This document shows, one piece after another, positions 1 through 8,628 of a stretch of DNA of 64,000 nucleotides (positions within the stretch are counted from its first letter, which is position 1; every line of letters starts with the position of its first letter). The position numbers and the translations under genes are program-made. The notes under the pieces are model-generated. The model made no database searches, had not been told where the DNA came from, and saw only the letters and a program-made list of their open reading frames with translations. This stretch comes from UBA8337 sp965221415 (GTDB lineage Bacteria; Pseudomonadota; Alphaproteobacteria; RS24), in the NCBI GenBank assembly GCA_965221415.1, contig OZ244887.1:434001-498000 (forward strand). Direction: 5' to 3'.

Positions 1-1
1 T

Positions 2-706
2 GATGAGAAGCCGCCTGTTTTGCCGAATGCGTTGTCGCCGAACCAGAATGAGGTGCGCACGGAAAGTTTTGGTGTCGGGGCGTATCTGGCAGACACGCTT
101 GGGGTTCTTCGTTATGAGGTGAATGCGAGCACATCCGCTGTGGCTTTTGAGAGTATGCGGGGGGTGAATTTCAATGGCGTGGCTGATTTTGTGACGGCTG
201 ATTGGGATGGTGTGGCGACGTCGGCTTCGATGCGATTGGCGTGGCCGATTTTAAAGGACACGCATTTGTTGCGCTTTGAGGCGGGTACGGATTACTTCTC
301 GCTTGAGCAGGATGATTTTACCGAGCAGACGAGTTTTGTTGTCAGTCCGGGTCTTGCGTTGCGGGTGCGCGATGGCAATTCTGATATGACGAGCAATTTT
401 ATTGGTGTGCGGGGTGGCTATAGAAGCGGCGGCGGGGACCCGAGCGCGGTTGTTTGGGAGCCGAATTATTATGTTGGCTTCCGTTCTGTTGAGGGCTACA
501 CGCCTTATAGCGGGCGCGCTAATTTTGTTGGCGATGATACCGCGTTTGACCTGACATCAGCGGGTGACATGGAAGACACGACCGAGATAGGTCTCGGCGT
601 TGCGGCGCATAATGATTATTTTGCCTTTGAGTTTAACTATCGTGGCAAGTTTAGCGAAGATGAAGAAACGCATGGCGGCGGCGTGACCCTACGCTTGTTG
701 TTTTAA
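2..706 (+). CDS. Autotransporter-like outer-membrane beta-barrel protein, C-terminal fragment
   Basis: The reading frame is open from base 2, so the gene runs in from the left edge and only its C-terminal ~234 residues are visible. A TTG at position 20 is internal, not a start. The fragment has alternating hydrophobic and polar stretches with many Gly, Tyr and Phe residues, and it ends in ...GGGVTLRLLF. A terminal Phe after a beta strand is the usual signal for insertion of outer-membrane barrels by the BAM machinery. The layout resembles an autotransporter barrel domain (about 250-280 residues). The passenger, if there is one, lies outside the window, so the substrate or function cannot be stated. 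It ends directly against the stop codon of the convergent phosphatase gene, with no bases between them. Confidence 0.7.
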   Translation, partial: DEKPPVLPNALSPNQNEVRTESFGVGAYLADTLGVLRYEVNASTSAVAFESMRGVNFNGVADFVTADWDGVATSASMRLAWPILKDTHLLRFEAGTDYFSLEQDDFTEQTSFVVSPGLALRVRDGNSDMTSNFIGVRGGYRSGGGDPSAVVWEPNYYVGFRSVEGYTPYSGRANFVGDDTAFDLTSAGDMEDTTEIGLGVAAHNDYFAFEFNYRGKFSEDEETHGGGVTLRLLF

Positions 707-1387
707 TTAAAGCGCGTCAAATAATTTTGGTTTCAGGGATTTTGCGGCCTCGGCGAATTCGGCGTAATCGTCGATAATCGCGTCGGCTTGCAACGCCTCG
801 AGGCTGACGTGCCGATAGCCGAAGCTGACGCAAATCGTGGCGACATTGGCAGCCCGCGCACTTTGCGTATCGGCTTCGCTATCGCCGACCATGATGGCAT
901 CTTGCGGGTCGCAATCAAGACGGCGCAACGCCTCTTGAATAGGGTCAGGGTCAGGCTTTCTTGTGGGCAATGTGTCGCCGCCAACCAGCGTATCGAAATA
1001 AGTGTGTAGCCCAAGGCGGAATAATAATTTGGTCGATAGGCCTTCGCGCTTATTGGTGACGACGGCCAGTTTGATATTGGCGGCTTTGGCGGCATCTAAG
1101 ACAGCTATCAGATGAGGATAAACGCGGGTATGCACGTCGATGTTTTCTTCGTACCAAGCGATGAACTCTTGCGTGTTGGCGGCGAGTTTTTCACCGTCCC
1201 ATGTGATGCCGTTTTCGGCCAGTCCGCGTTGCAAAATCATTTGCGCACCGCCGCCAATCATATTGTGGATGGTCTCATCTGGCACGGCATCCAATCCGTT
1301 TTTGTGCAGAATATGGTTCATCGCAGCATGCAAATCGGGCTTGGTGTCGGCCAGAGTGCCGTCGAGGTCAAAAAGCAGGGCGGCCAT
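707..1387 (-). CDS. gph: HAD-family phosphatase, phosphoglycolate phosphatase type
   Basis: A soluble HAD hydrolase of 226 residues. Motif I is FDLDGTLADT near the N-terminus (nucleophile and acid/base aspartates). Motif II is VVTNK in the middle, the lysine motif is RKPDPDP, and motif IV is VGDSEADTQSA. The helical cap after motif I (DLHAAMNHIL...) matches the Gph/PGP group, which removes phosphate from 2-phosphoglycolate, a by-product of DNA repair and of oxygenase chemistry. I prefer the ATG at 1387 because GGAG lies six bases before it. An in-frame ATG at 1399 would add four residues but has no visible ribosome binding site. Other HAD substrates cannot be excluded. Confidence 0.85.
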   Translation of the reverse strand: MAALLFDLDGTLADTKPDLHAAMNHILHKNGLDAVPDETIHNMIGGGAQMILQRGLAENGITWDGEKLAANTQEFIAWYEENIDVHTRVYPHLIAVLDAAKAANIKLAVVTNKREGLSTKLLFRLGLHTYFDTLVGGDTLPTRKPDPDPIQEALRRLDCDPQDAIMVGDSEADTQSARAANVATICVSFGYRHVSLEALQADAIIDDYAEFAEAAKSLKPKLFDAL

Positions 1388-1447
1388 AAACGGCTCCATT
1401 GTTGATAGTGGTTGATAGGCGAATATGGGTCATGCTACATCCGATTC

Positions 1448-2323
1448 ATGGCATCACGACACCTTTTTCTTATGTTCATCATTTGTTTGGTTTGGGGGTT
1501 TACCTTTGTCGCAGGCAAGGCGGGGGTAACCGAGATTCCACCGATGCTGTTTACGGGCTTGCGTTATCTTTTGCTGTCGATTTTGCTCGTGCCGTTTTTG
1601 CAGATTGTATCTGGCCACATGCCGCAGGTGATTTTCATTTCCATCACGATGGGGTCGGCGCATTTTGCGTTATTTTATGGCGGCATGTCGGTTGCGGAGA
1701 ACGTCTCGTCTATCGCGGTGGCGACGCAGCTTGGCGTGCCGATTAGCACGATATTTTCGATTATCTTTCTCAATGAGCAAGTCGGGTGGAAGCGTTGGCT
1801 CGGCATTGCCATGTCGTTTGGCGGGGTGATGATTATCAGCTTTGACCCTGCTGTTATCAATGAGCGACTTGGACTGGTTATGGTGGTTGGCGCGGCGTTT
1901 ATTGGCGCAGGCGGCACGATTGTCATGAAGCAGATTAAAGACACGGGCGTTTATCAAATGCAGGCGTGGATTGCTACTTTGAGTTGGCCGTCTTTGTTTG
2001 CGCTTTCGCTGATATTTGAAAGCAACCATGTCGCTGTTTTGACAAGTGCTAGCTGGATGGCTTGGGGCGGGGTGGTTTACACCGCGATTGGCGCAAGCCT
2101 TATCGGCCATGCGGGGATGTATTATTTATTGCAACGCTATGATGTGTCGGTTATCTCGCCTTTGACGTTGATGGCACCGATTTTTGGCATTCTGTCGGGC
2201 GTGCTTTTCTGGGGCGATGTGCTGGGGACGCGCTTCTGGGTGGGTGGTTTGCTTGCGCTGACGGGCGTTTTGATTATTGGCCTTAGAAAGCGCGAAGTCG
2301 CCCATGCAGGGACGGTGCTGTGA
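1448..2323 (+). CDS. EamA/DMT-family transporter
   Basis: An integral inner-membrane protein of 291 residues with about ten hydrophobic segments. It is arranged as two EamA repeats: the first begins MFIICLVWGFTFVAGKAG, the second around residue 150 (GLVMVVGAAFIGAGGTIVMK). The motif near the end of the first repeat (FLNEQVGWKRWLGIAMSFGG) is typical of drug/metabolite exporters. The substrate cannot be read from the sequence. The ATG at 1448 fits the start of the first membrane segment; a TTG at 1412 in the same frame is the alternative. The stop overlaps the GTG start of the amidase gene (GTGA), so the two are probably co-translated. Confidence 0.85.
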   Translation: MASRHLFLMFIICLVWGFTFVAGKAGVTEIPPMLFTGLRYLLLSILLVPFLQIVSGHMPQVIFISITMGSAHFALFYGGMSVAENVSSIAVATQLGVPISTIFSIIFLNEQVGWKRWLGIAMSFGGVMIISFDPAVINERLGLVMVVGAAFIGAGGTIVMKQIKDTGVYQMQAWIATLSWPSLFALSLIFESNHVAVLTSASWMAWGGVVYTAIGASLIGHAGMYYLLQRYDVSVISPLTLMAPIFGILSGVLFWGDVLGTRFWVGGLLALTGVLIIGLRKREVAHAGTVL

Positions 2324-3024
2324 TTGTCTTTCAGCCATCGCCCAACCATGACGCGCGCGACCGTGCGCCGACTTATGTTGTTTTGCATTATACCGACATG
2401 CCAGATTGCCAGCTTGCCGCTGATTTATTATGCGACCCTGCTGCGAAAGTGTCGGCGCATTATCTGATAGGGCGCGATGGCAAGGTGATCCAATTGGTCG
2501 ACGAAGTGCGCCGCGCATGGCATGCGGGGGTTTCGTATTGGCGCGGCGAACGCGATATGAACGCTGCCTCAATCGGTATCGAACTCGACCATGAGGGAGG
2601 CAGCTCTGATTTTCCTGATGTGCAAATGAACGCGCTATATGAATTGCTCGACAGCATTGTGACGCGGCAGAAAATAGATGCGCGCAATGTTATCGGCCAT
2701 AGCGATATTGCCCCGGGGCGCAAACTTGACCCGGGCGCGGCGTTCGATTGGGCAGCTCTGCACCGTGCGGGGTTTGGGGTTTGGCTAGAGGATATTGCGA
2801 TAGAAAATCTACCGACCCTGCGCGAGGGCAGCACAGATGATGGTGTTGTCGCGGTGCAAAAGGCGCTTGCGCAATTTGGTTTCGAGATTGCGGCGGACGG
2901 GATTTATGGTGCGCAGACAGCTAAGATGGTTGCGGCTTTCCAGTTGCATTTTCGCACAGCGCAAGTCGATGGTGTGGCGGATGCTGAGACGCAAAGCTTG
3001 ATTTATGCTTATTGCCAGACTTGA
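2320..3024 (+). CDS. N-acetylmuramoyl-L-alanine amidase with C-terminal peptidoglycan-binding domain
   Basis: A protein of 234 residues with an N-terminal amidase_2 (PGRP-like) domain. His23 in VVLHYTDM and the His and Asp of VIGHSDIAPGRKLDPG are the expected zinc ligands, and IGIELDHEG lies in the core. Residues ~165-230 form a peptidoglycan_binding_1 domain (LREGSTDDGVVAVQKAL...DGIYGAQTAKMVAAFQ). It should cleave the bond between muramic acid and the stem peptide, in the manner of AmiD/AmpD. No signal peptide is visible, so a cytoplasmic recycling role is possible, although a wall-binding domain hints at export. It starts at a GTG overlapping the transporter stop and lies upstream of rnpB and the dcw cluster. 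Confidence 0.88.
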   Translation: MIVFQPSPNHDARDRAPTYVVLHYTDMPDCQLAADLLCDPAAKVSAHYLIGRDGKVIQLVDEVRRAWHAGVSYWRGERDMNAASIGIELDHEGGSSDFPDVQMNALYELLDSIVTRQKIDARNVIGHSDIAPGRKLDPGAAFDWAALHRAGFGVWLEDIAIENLPTLREGSTDDGVVAVQKALAQFGFEIAADGIYGAQTAKMVAAFQLHFRTAQVDGVADAETQSLIYAYCQT

Positions 3025-3049
3025 CGAATTGGTTTTGTCGGCGTAAGCC
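3021..3049 (+). promoter_or_regulatory. Predicted promoter of rnpB
   Basis: TTGACG at 3021-3026 and TAAGCC at 3044-3049 are separated by 17 bp. The expected start, seven bases downstream at about 3056, is exactly where the P1 helix of the RNase P RNA begins. The -35 box overlaps the amidase stop codon. The assignment rests on this geometry only. Confidence 0.5.
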
Positions 3050-3055
3050 AATCAT

Positions 3056-3426
<371 letters not shown>

Positions 3427-3509
3427 ATTTTATCATCCAAATACGGACTGCACACCATAACCCATGGTGGAGAGCGCCTGTTTGTGCCAGAAATCCCCGC
3501 GTTTTTCCA

Positions 3510-3539
3510 TTGACATCCCAGATAATCCCATGCTATCCC
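3510..3539 (+). promoter_or_regulatory. Predicted promoter of the dcw cluster (mraZ promoter)
   Basis: A perfect TTGACA lies at 3510-3515. A TGC directly precedes TATCCC at 3534-3539 (spacer 18 bp), which resembles an extended -10 element. The predicted start is near 3546, about 65 bases before the mraZ ATG. The MraZ boxes lie across the spacer and -10 region, as expected for an autorepressed promoter. Confidence 0.5.
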
Positions 3540-3550
3540 AAGATATCCCA
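3516..3550 (+). promoter_or_regulatory. MraZ operator: four TGGGA boxes spaced 10 bp
   Basis: TCCCA (TGGGA on the other strand) occurs at 3516-3520, 3526-3530, 3536-3540 and 3546-3550. The repeat is exactly 10 bp, each time as part of ATCCCA. MraZ of other bacteria binds three or four TGGGN boxes separated by 5 bp in front of its own gene, and the spacing here matches. The array lies between the -35 box and the predicted transcription start, so MraZ bound here would block the promoter of the whole division and cell-wall cluster. Confidence 0.75.
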
Positions 3551-3609
3551 AATTTGAGATGGGCTTTGGTCGCTCGCGAGCGGCGTGTTGGGTGTGGAGG
3601 AATGAAGAT

Positions 3610-4098
3610 ATGACCATGTTCATGTCGACAGTAACGAGCAAAATAGATGCGAAGGGTCGCGTCTCGGTGCCGTCTGTCTTTCGTTCTGCGATTATCTCGC
3701 AAAATGGCGAGAGTGCAGGCCCGCACGGTATTTTTGTCTATCCTTCTTTTACTGAAAATGCGGTTGAAGGCGGCGGCCAGTCGCTGATGAGCGATATTGG
3801 GACGATGGTTGAGCGGCTTGATTTGTTTGCCGAGGAGCGCGATGCGTTGGCGGCATCCTTGTTTGCCGATAGCCACCATTTGAGTTTTGATGCAGATGGC
3901 CGCGTGTCTCTGCCGCTTGCGCTTTTGGCGCATGCGGGTATTGAAAAAGACCTGTGTTTTGTGGGGTTAGGTGGCAAGTTTCAAATTTGGAATCCAGATA
4001 CTTATGCTGACTTTAGGGCTAAGGCGCGCGCGATGGCGCTTGAGCAGCGCGGATTATTGCGATCGCTTTCTGCGCCACCCGATGAGGCCAGAAAATGA
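3610..4098 (+). CDS. mraZ: Transcriptional regulator MraZ
   Basis: A protein of 162 residues with two SpoVT/AbrB-type DNA-binding domains. The first begins FMSTVTSKIDAKGRVSVPSVFR, the second is around residues 84-130 (SFDADGRVSLPLALLAHAGI). MraZ forms a ring-shaped oligomer that binds tandem TGGGN boxes and represses the dcw cluster. The ATG at 3610 has GGAGG at 3596-3600. The frame is open further upstream, but the added residues do not resemble the family and would run into the operator. The stop overlaps the rsmH start (ATGA at 4095), so translation is coupled. Four boxes in its own promoter suggest autorepression. Confidence 0.95.
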   Translation: MTMFMSTVTSKIDAKGRVSVPSVFRSAIISQNGESAGPHGIFVYPSFTENAVEGGGQSLMSDIGTMVERLDLFAEERDALAASLFADSHHLSFDADGRVSLPLALLAHAGIEKDLCFVGLGGKFQIWNPDTYADFRAKARAMALEQRGLLRSLSAPPDEARK

Positions 4099-5138
4099 GC
4101 GGCGGGGGCAACGTATCCAATAGGCAGCAAGCTAGCGTGTCCCCGATTTTGGCTCCCCATATTTCTGTTTTACGCGACGAAGTTGTTGCCGCCCTGATGC
4201 CGCAGGATGGTGAGGTGCATGTCGATGGGACGTTTGGTGCGGGTGGCTATAGCGCGGCGATGTTGCAGGCGGCTGATTGCGTGGTCATTGCGATTGACCG
4301 CGACCCTGATACGCAAAAACATGCGGATGCACTATGCGCGGATTATGGCGAGAGGCTGACATATATATCGGGCTGTTTTGGCGATATGGATGCGCTTTTG
4401 TCGGCGGCGGGGCATCCGCAGGTCGATGGCGTGACGTTTGATTTGGGGGTCTCGTCTATGCAGCTTGATGAGGCTGAACGCGGATTTTCTTTTATGCGCG
4501 ATGGGCCGTTAGATATGCGGATGAGCCAAAGCGGGCAAAGCGCGGCTGATTTGTTGAACACGGCTGAGCTTGATTTACTGAGCGATATTATCGCGGTCTA
4601 TGGCGAAGAAAAACGCGCGCGGGCGATTGCGCGGGCGATTGTAAGTCGGCGTGACGATGCGCCGCTGACGCATACGACCGATTTGGTTGATGTGGTGTGT
4701 TCGGTTTTGGGTCGGCCTCGTTATGGCAAGAACCATCCAGCGACGCGTAGCTTTCAGGCTTTGCGGATTTATTTGAATGACGAGTTGGGCGAGCTGTTGC
4801 GTGGTCTGCAGGCAGCGGAGCAGGTCTTGAAGCCGGGCGGTCGTTTGGCGGTGGTGACTTTTCATTCATTGGAAGACCGCATGGTGAAAAAATTTCTCAG
4901 CCCACGGACGGGTCGGGCGGGGCGACCATCGCGTCATCAACCAGATATGCCGATGCCAGACCCGAGTTTCGCCGAGCCGGCCAAGCGCACATTGAAGGCC
5001 AGCGCAAAAGAAATCGAAGCGAACCCGCGCGCGCGTTCGGCGCGGTTGCGGGTGGCGTTGCGCACAGACGCAGCGGCGTTTGCGCCGAGCGCAGATTTGA
5101 TGCCGCGACGCGCACCGCAAAGCGGGGTGCGGCCATGA
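4095..5138 (+). CDS. rsmH: 16S rRNA (cytosine(1402)-N(4))-methyltransferase
   Basis: A cytoplasmic SAM-dependent methyltransferase of 347 residues, formerly MraW. The SAM-binding loop is VDGTFGAGGYSAAML near residues 40-55, followed by VIAIDRDPD. The conserved DLGVSSMQLDEAERGFSF..DGPLDMRM block and the C-terminal TFHSLEDRMVKKF and NPRARSARLR motifs are all present. It N4-methylates C1402 in the decoding centre of 16S rRNA. It overlaps mraZ by 4 bp and ftsL by 4 bp, the standard position in dcw clusters. Confidence 0.97.
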   Translation: MSGGGNVSNRQQASVSPILAPHISVLRDEVVAALMPQDGEVHVDGTFGAGGYSAAMLQAADCVVIAIDRDPDTQKHADALCADYGERLTYISGCFGDMDALLSAAGHPQVDGVTFDLGVSSMQLDEAERGFSFMRDGPLDMRMSQSGQSAADLLNTAELDLLSDIIAVYGEEKRARAIARAIVSRRDDAPLTHTTDLVDVVCSVLGRPRYGKNHPATRSFQALRIYLNDELGELLRGLQAAEQVLKPGGRLAVVTFHSLEDRMVKKFLSPRTGRAGRPSRHQPDMPMPDPSFAEPAKRTLKASAKEIEANPRARSARLRVALRTDAAAFAPSADLMPRRAPQSGVRP

Positions 5139-5470
5139 TGCGATGGGTTAATATAAGTCTGGCGGTTGTGCTGATTGCGGTGATTGCGGCTTTGTATCAC
5201 ATTCGCTATTCGGCTGAGGCTGAGGCGCGGGTCGTGCGTCAGCTTGAGCGTCAGATTAATCAGCAGCATGACTTGCAACGCACATTGCAGGCTGAGTGGA
5301 GCAGCTTGAACGACCCACGTCGGTTGCAATTATTGGCGCGTGATTATTTGAAGTTGGATTATCTGCGCGCGTCGCAAATTATCGATATGCGTCATCAGGG
5401 TACGCATACGGTTCAAATTATGCTGAACCAAAACCTGTCAGATAGGGGAGGTGCTCATGAGCCGCGCTAA
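5135..5470 (+). CDS. ftsL: Cell division protein FtsL
   Basis: A small bitopic division protein of 111 residues: a short cytoplasmic N-terminus, one membrane segment (residues ~5-22, VNISLAVVLIAVIAALYHI) and a periplasmic region rich in Gln, Arg and Leu that should form a coiled coil. The C-terminal pattern LNDPRRLQLLARDYLKLDYLRASQI fits alphaproteobacterial FtsL. With FtsB and FtsQ it links early divisome proteins to the FtsWI synthase. It overlaps rsmH by 4 bp and its end overlaps the start of ftsI. Primary-sequence conservation is weak in this family, so the call also rests on its position between rsmH and ftsI. Confidence 0.9.
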   Translation: MMRWVNISLAVVLIAVIAALYHIRYSAEAEARVVRQLERQINQQHDLQRTLQAEWSSLNDPRRLQLLARDYLKLDYLRASQIIDMRHQGTHTVQIMLNQNLSDRGGAHEPR

Positions 5471-7181
5471 GCTTCCCGTTGTTGCTGCTGGTAAAGATTG
5501 GGCGTTGGTTCTGGGGGGGCGTTTGGGGCGTCGCCCGGGTGATTTATCGCACCACGCGGTCGAGATAACGCGCAATCGGCTGCGCTTGGCGGTGGTTTGC
5601 TTTGTTATTGTGTTTGGTGTGTTGGGCGCACGGTTGACGCAATTGACGGTGTTGGAAAGCGCGCCCGTTTCGCAAGCGAGTATCGCAAAGGCGGAACGTC
5701 ATGCACGCCCGAGCATTATTGACCGCAATGGTGTGATATTGGCGACGCAGATTTCGACCGTCACATTGGGGGCTGATGCGGCACAGATTGATGATGGCGC
5801 GGGCATGGCGCGTCGCCTGAAGCGTGTGCTGCCAGATTTAAATGCGCGACGCGCTGCTCGTTTGATGTCGGGTAAGGCGCGTTACGTTACGTTAAAGACG
5901 GGTCTCACGCCGACGCAAAGACAGGCTGTTCTGGCGTTGGGCGACCCTGCCTTGAAGCTGACCCGCGATACAAGTCGGGTATATCCTGCGGGTGAAGTCG
6001 TTGCGCATGCGGTTGGTTTTACCAGTTCGGATATGCAAGGCCTTGCAGGGCTTGAACGCTATCTCGACCAGTTGATTGATGAAGGGGAGCGCGAGCCGTT
6101 GCAGACGAGCCTTGATATTCGGGTGCAGCATGCGGTGCGCGATGTTCTTCAACAGGCGATGGTTAAGTACACGGCGCGCGCGGCGGGGGCGATTATCGTT
6201 GATGCGCATAATGGCGAGGTTGTCTCACTGGTGTCATTGCCCGATTTTGATGCCAACGCGCCGATGGCGCATGGCGACGCGCCGCATTTTAATCGCATGA
6301 CCCTTGGGCTTTATGAGCTTGGCTCGATTTTCAAAGTGTTCACGGCGGCCATGGTTTTGGATAATGGGGTGGTGCGCGAGGACGAATTATTCGACACGAG
6401 CAAGCCTCTGGTGATTGGCCGTCATAAAATCAATGATGTGCATGGTAAGGATTATCCGCTATCGGTTGACGAAATCATCATCCATTCGTCGAATATTGGC
6501 GCGGCGCAATTGGCACTGCGAACCCCTAAGGATGTGCATTACGGTTTCTTACAGAAGCTTGGGTTTACCGATATTGTTCCGTTTGAATTGCCCGAGCGTG
6601 CCGACCCGTATCCGCTGCGGCGGTGGACGGATATTGAGCGTGCGACCTCGTCTTTTGGCCACGGTATTTCTGTGTCGCCCCTGCATGCGGTGATGGCGGG
6701 GGCTGCGATGATTAATGGCGGGGTGCTGTATGAGCCGAGTTTGCGCAAAGTCGGTCTGCCTGTTGGTCAGCGTATCATTGCGGCGGAAACGAGCGTTTCT
6801 GTGCGCCATATGATGCGCGCTGTGGTCGCGAGTGGTACGGGTCGCCAAGCCAATGTGCCGGGTTATCAGGTATTGGGCAAAACGGGTTCGGCAGAGCAGC
6901 CCAATGCGGGGGGGTATAATGAAGACTTGCTGCTGACGTCTTTCCTTGGCGGGTTTCCGTCGAGCGCGCCGCGCTATGCGATGTTGGTGATGCTGGATGA
7001 CCCGCAGGGCATTGACGAGACGTATGGGTTTAATCTGGCGGGTTGGAATGCCGCACCTGCAGCGGCGGATATTGTGCGTCGTATTGCGCCGCTGCTGGGG
7101 GTTGCGCCGCGCTTTGATACGCCGCTTGAACAAGCGTCGATACCCCCCTCAGAATCCGAGGAGCTCGCCTATGCGCCTTGA
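5457..7181 (+). CDS. ftsI: Peptidoglycan D,D-transpeptidase FtsI (PBP3)
   Basis: A 574-residue class B penicillin-binding protein of the septum. There is an N-terminal membrane anchor (about residues 40-60, RLAVVCFVIVFGVLGARL) and a PBP dimerisation domain. The transpeptidase carries the active-site SxxK in LGSIFKVFTAAM, SSN in HSSNIGAAQ and KTG in LGKTGSAEQ. It crosslinks septal peptidoglycan together with FtsW. The ATG at 5457 is preferred because GGAGG at 5447-5451 is correctly spaced for it; a GTG at 5451 lies inside that site. It overlaps the ends of ftsL and murE. Confidence 0.96.
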   Translation: MSRAKLPVVAAGKDWALVLGGRLGRRPGDLSHHAVEITRNRLRLAVVCFVIVFGVLGARLTQLTVLESAPVSQASIAKAERHARPSIIDRNGVILATQISTVTLGADAAQIDDGAGMARRLKRVLPDLNARRAARLMSGKARYVTLKTGLTPTQRQAVLALGDPALKLTRDTSRVYPAGEVVAHAVGFTSSDMQGLAGLERYLDQLIDEGEREPLQTSLDIRVQHAVRDVLQQAMVKYTARAAGAIIVDAHNGEVVSLVSLPDFDANAPMAHGDAPHFNRMTLGLYELGSIFKVFTAAMVLDNGVVREDELFDTSKPLVIGRHKINDVHGKDYPLSVDEIIIHSSNIGAAQLALRTPKDVHYGFLQKLGFTDIVPFELPERADPYPLRRWTDIERATSSFGHGISVSPLHAVMAGAAMINGGVLYEPSLRKVGLPVGQRIIAAETSVSVRHMMRAVVASGTGRQANVPGYQVLGKTGSAEQPNAGGYNEDLLLTSFLGGFPSSAPRYAMLVMLDDPQGIDETYGFNLAGWNAAPAAADIVRRIAPLLGVAPRFDTPLEQASIPPSESEELAYAP

Positions 7182-8628
7182 TGAATTATCCCCGATTAAG
7201 TTTAGCGATGCGGCGATGGCGGCAACAGAAGTGCGCGGCTTGACTGCCGATAGTCGGGCGGTGCAGAAGGGTTATTTATTTGCTGCCTTGGCGGGTAGCC
7301 AGACGAATGGGCGGGCGTTTATTGCGCAAGCGATTGAAAATGGCGCGGCGGTTATTTTGGCTGATGAAGATTTGGTGGCGGGTGTTCCGGTGTTGACGAG
7401 TGCTAATCCGCGTCGTGATTTGGCGATGATGGCGGCGCGGTTTTTTGAAACGCAGCCGCCGCATATTGCGTGTGTTACGGGGACGAATGGCAAAACCTCG
7501 ACGGTTGCTTTTTTGTATCAATTATTGCGCGCGGCAGGTCATGCGGCAGCGTCTGTCGGCACGCTTGGGGTTGAGGCTGACGGTTATTTTGAGGCCTTGC
7601 ACTACACCACGCCAGAGCCGGTGGGTTTGCATGCTGCTTTGCGCGATTTGGTAGCGCATCACGTGACGCATGTGGCACTGGAAGCGTCTAGTCATGGTTT
7701 GGCGCAGCATCGTTTGGATGGGGTGCGGGTTGAAATCGCGGGCTTTTCGAATCTGAGCCGCGACCATTTGGATTACCACGCAACCCCTGAGGCTTATGAG
7801 GCGGCCAAGCAGCGTTTGTTCAGCGAGCTTCTGATAGAGGATGGAACGGCGGTTATTATGATGACGCATCCGAGTGGTGAGCGCATGGCGGATTTATGCG
7901 CGGCAGCCAAGCGTAAAACTGTGCCAGTGGGACGTGCGGGCGATGCTGTGCATGTGACGATTGAGGGACGCACGGCGACGGGTCTTTCGGTGCGTGTGAC
8001 GTTGAACGGCGAAACGCAAAATATTGATATGGCGTTGATTGGCGATTTTCAGCTTGAGAATATCACGCTGGCACTTGGTATGGCGCAAGCTTTTGGTGTT
8101 GATGATGCGGCGTTATTTGCGGCGTGTCGAGCTTTGCAAGCCCCGCGTGGGCGGATGCAATTTGTTGGGCGCACCAAAAACGGGGCGTGTGTTTATGTTG
8201 ATTATGCGCACACGCCCGATGCGCTTGCTAATGCACTGGCGGCGTTGCGGGCGCATGTGCCTTCGGGGGGCGCTTTATGCGTGATGTTCGGCTGTGGCGG
8301 CGACCGAGACGCAGGCAAACGCGCTGAAATGGGCGAAGTCGCAAGCGATAAGGCCGACCGCATTATTGTTACGGATGATAATCCGCGCCATGAAGATAGC
8401 GCGGTTATTCGTGCGGCTATTTTGTCGGCTTGTTCTGAGGCTACCGAAATTGCCGACCGCGAAACAGCGATTAAAGCCGCCATTGATGGGGCGGCGGCGC
8501 AGGATGTTGTTTTGTTGGCGGGTAAGGGTCACGAGCGTGGGCAGATTGTGGGGGACACAATTTTGCCTTTTGATGATGTCATGGTGGCGCAATCGCATCT
8601 TTCTGTGGAAGGAGGCCAGCATGGCTAA
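7171..8628 (+). CDS. murE: UDP-N-acetylmuramoyl-L-alanyl-D-glutamate--2,6-diaminopimelate ligase
   Basis: A 485-residue Mur ligase adding the third residue of the stem peptide. The ATP-binding loop is CVTGTNGKTSTVAFL (around residue 105) and the central domain holds LEASSHGLAQHRLDG. The C-terminal substrate motif DDNPRHED contains DNPR, the signature for meso-diaminopimelate rather than lysine. That fits a Gram-negative wall. The ATG at 7171 has GAGGAG at 7158-7163 and overlaps the ftsI end by 11 bp. The frame is open further upstream, but those codons lie inside ftsI and lack family similarity. Confidence 0.97.
   Translation: MRLDELSPIKFSDAAMAATEVRGLTADSRAVQKGYLFAALAGSQTNGRAFIAQAIENGAAVILADEDLVAGVPVLTSANPRRDLAMMAARFFETQPPHIACVTGTNGKTSTVAFLYQLLRAAGHAAASVGTLGVEADGYFEALHYTTPEPVGLHAALRDLVAHHVTHVALEASSHGLAQHRLDGVRVEIAGFSNLSRDHLDYHATPEAYEAAKQRLFSELLIEDGTAVIMMTHPSGERMADLCAAAKRKTVPVGRAGDAVHVTIEGRTATGLSVRVTLNGETQNIDMALIGDFQLENITLALGMAQAFGVDDAALFAACRALQAPRGRMQFVGRTKNGACVYVDYAHTPDALANALAALRAHVPSGGALCVMFGCGGDRDAGKRAEMGEVASDKADRIIVTDDNPRHEDSAVIRAAILSACSEATEIADRETAIKAAIDGAAAQDVVLLAGKGHERGQIVGDTILPFDDVMVAQSHLSVEGGQHG

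Noticed and set aside
3453..3469. Hairpin CACCAT/ATGGTG downstream of rnpB as its terminator
   Set aside because: Only six pairs, a small loop and no T run.
6997..7170. N-terminal extension of murE
   Set aside because: It lies inside ftsI in another frame and reads as an Arg-rich shadow. The ATG at 7171 has GAGGAG.
8294..8620. N-terminal extension of murF by 109 codons
   Set aside because: The extra codons lie inside murE, and the family N-terminus begins at 8621 with a good ribosome site.
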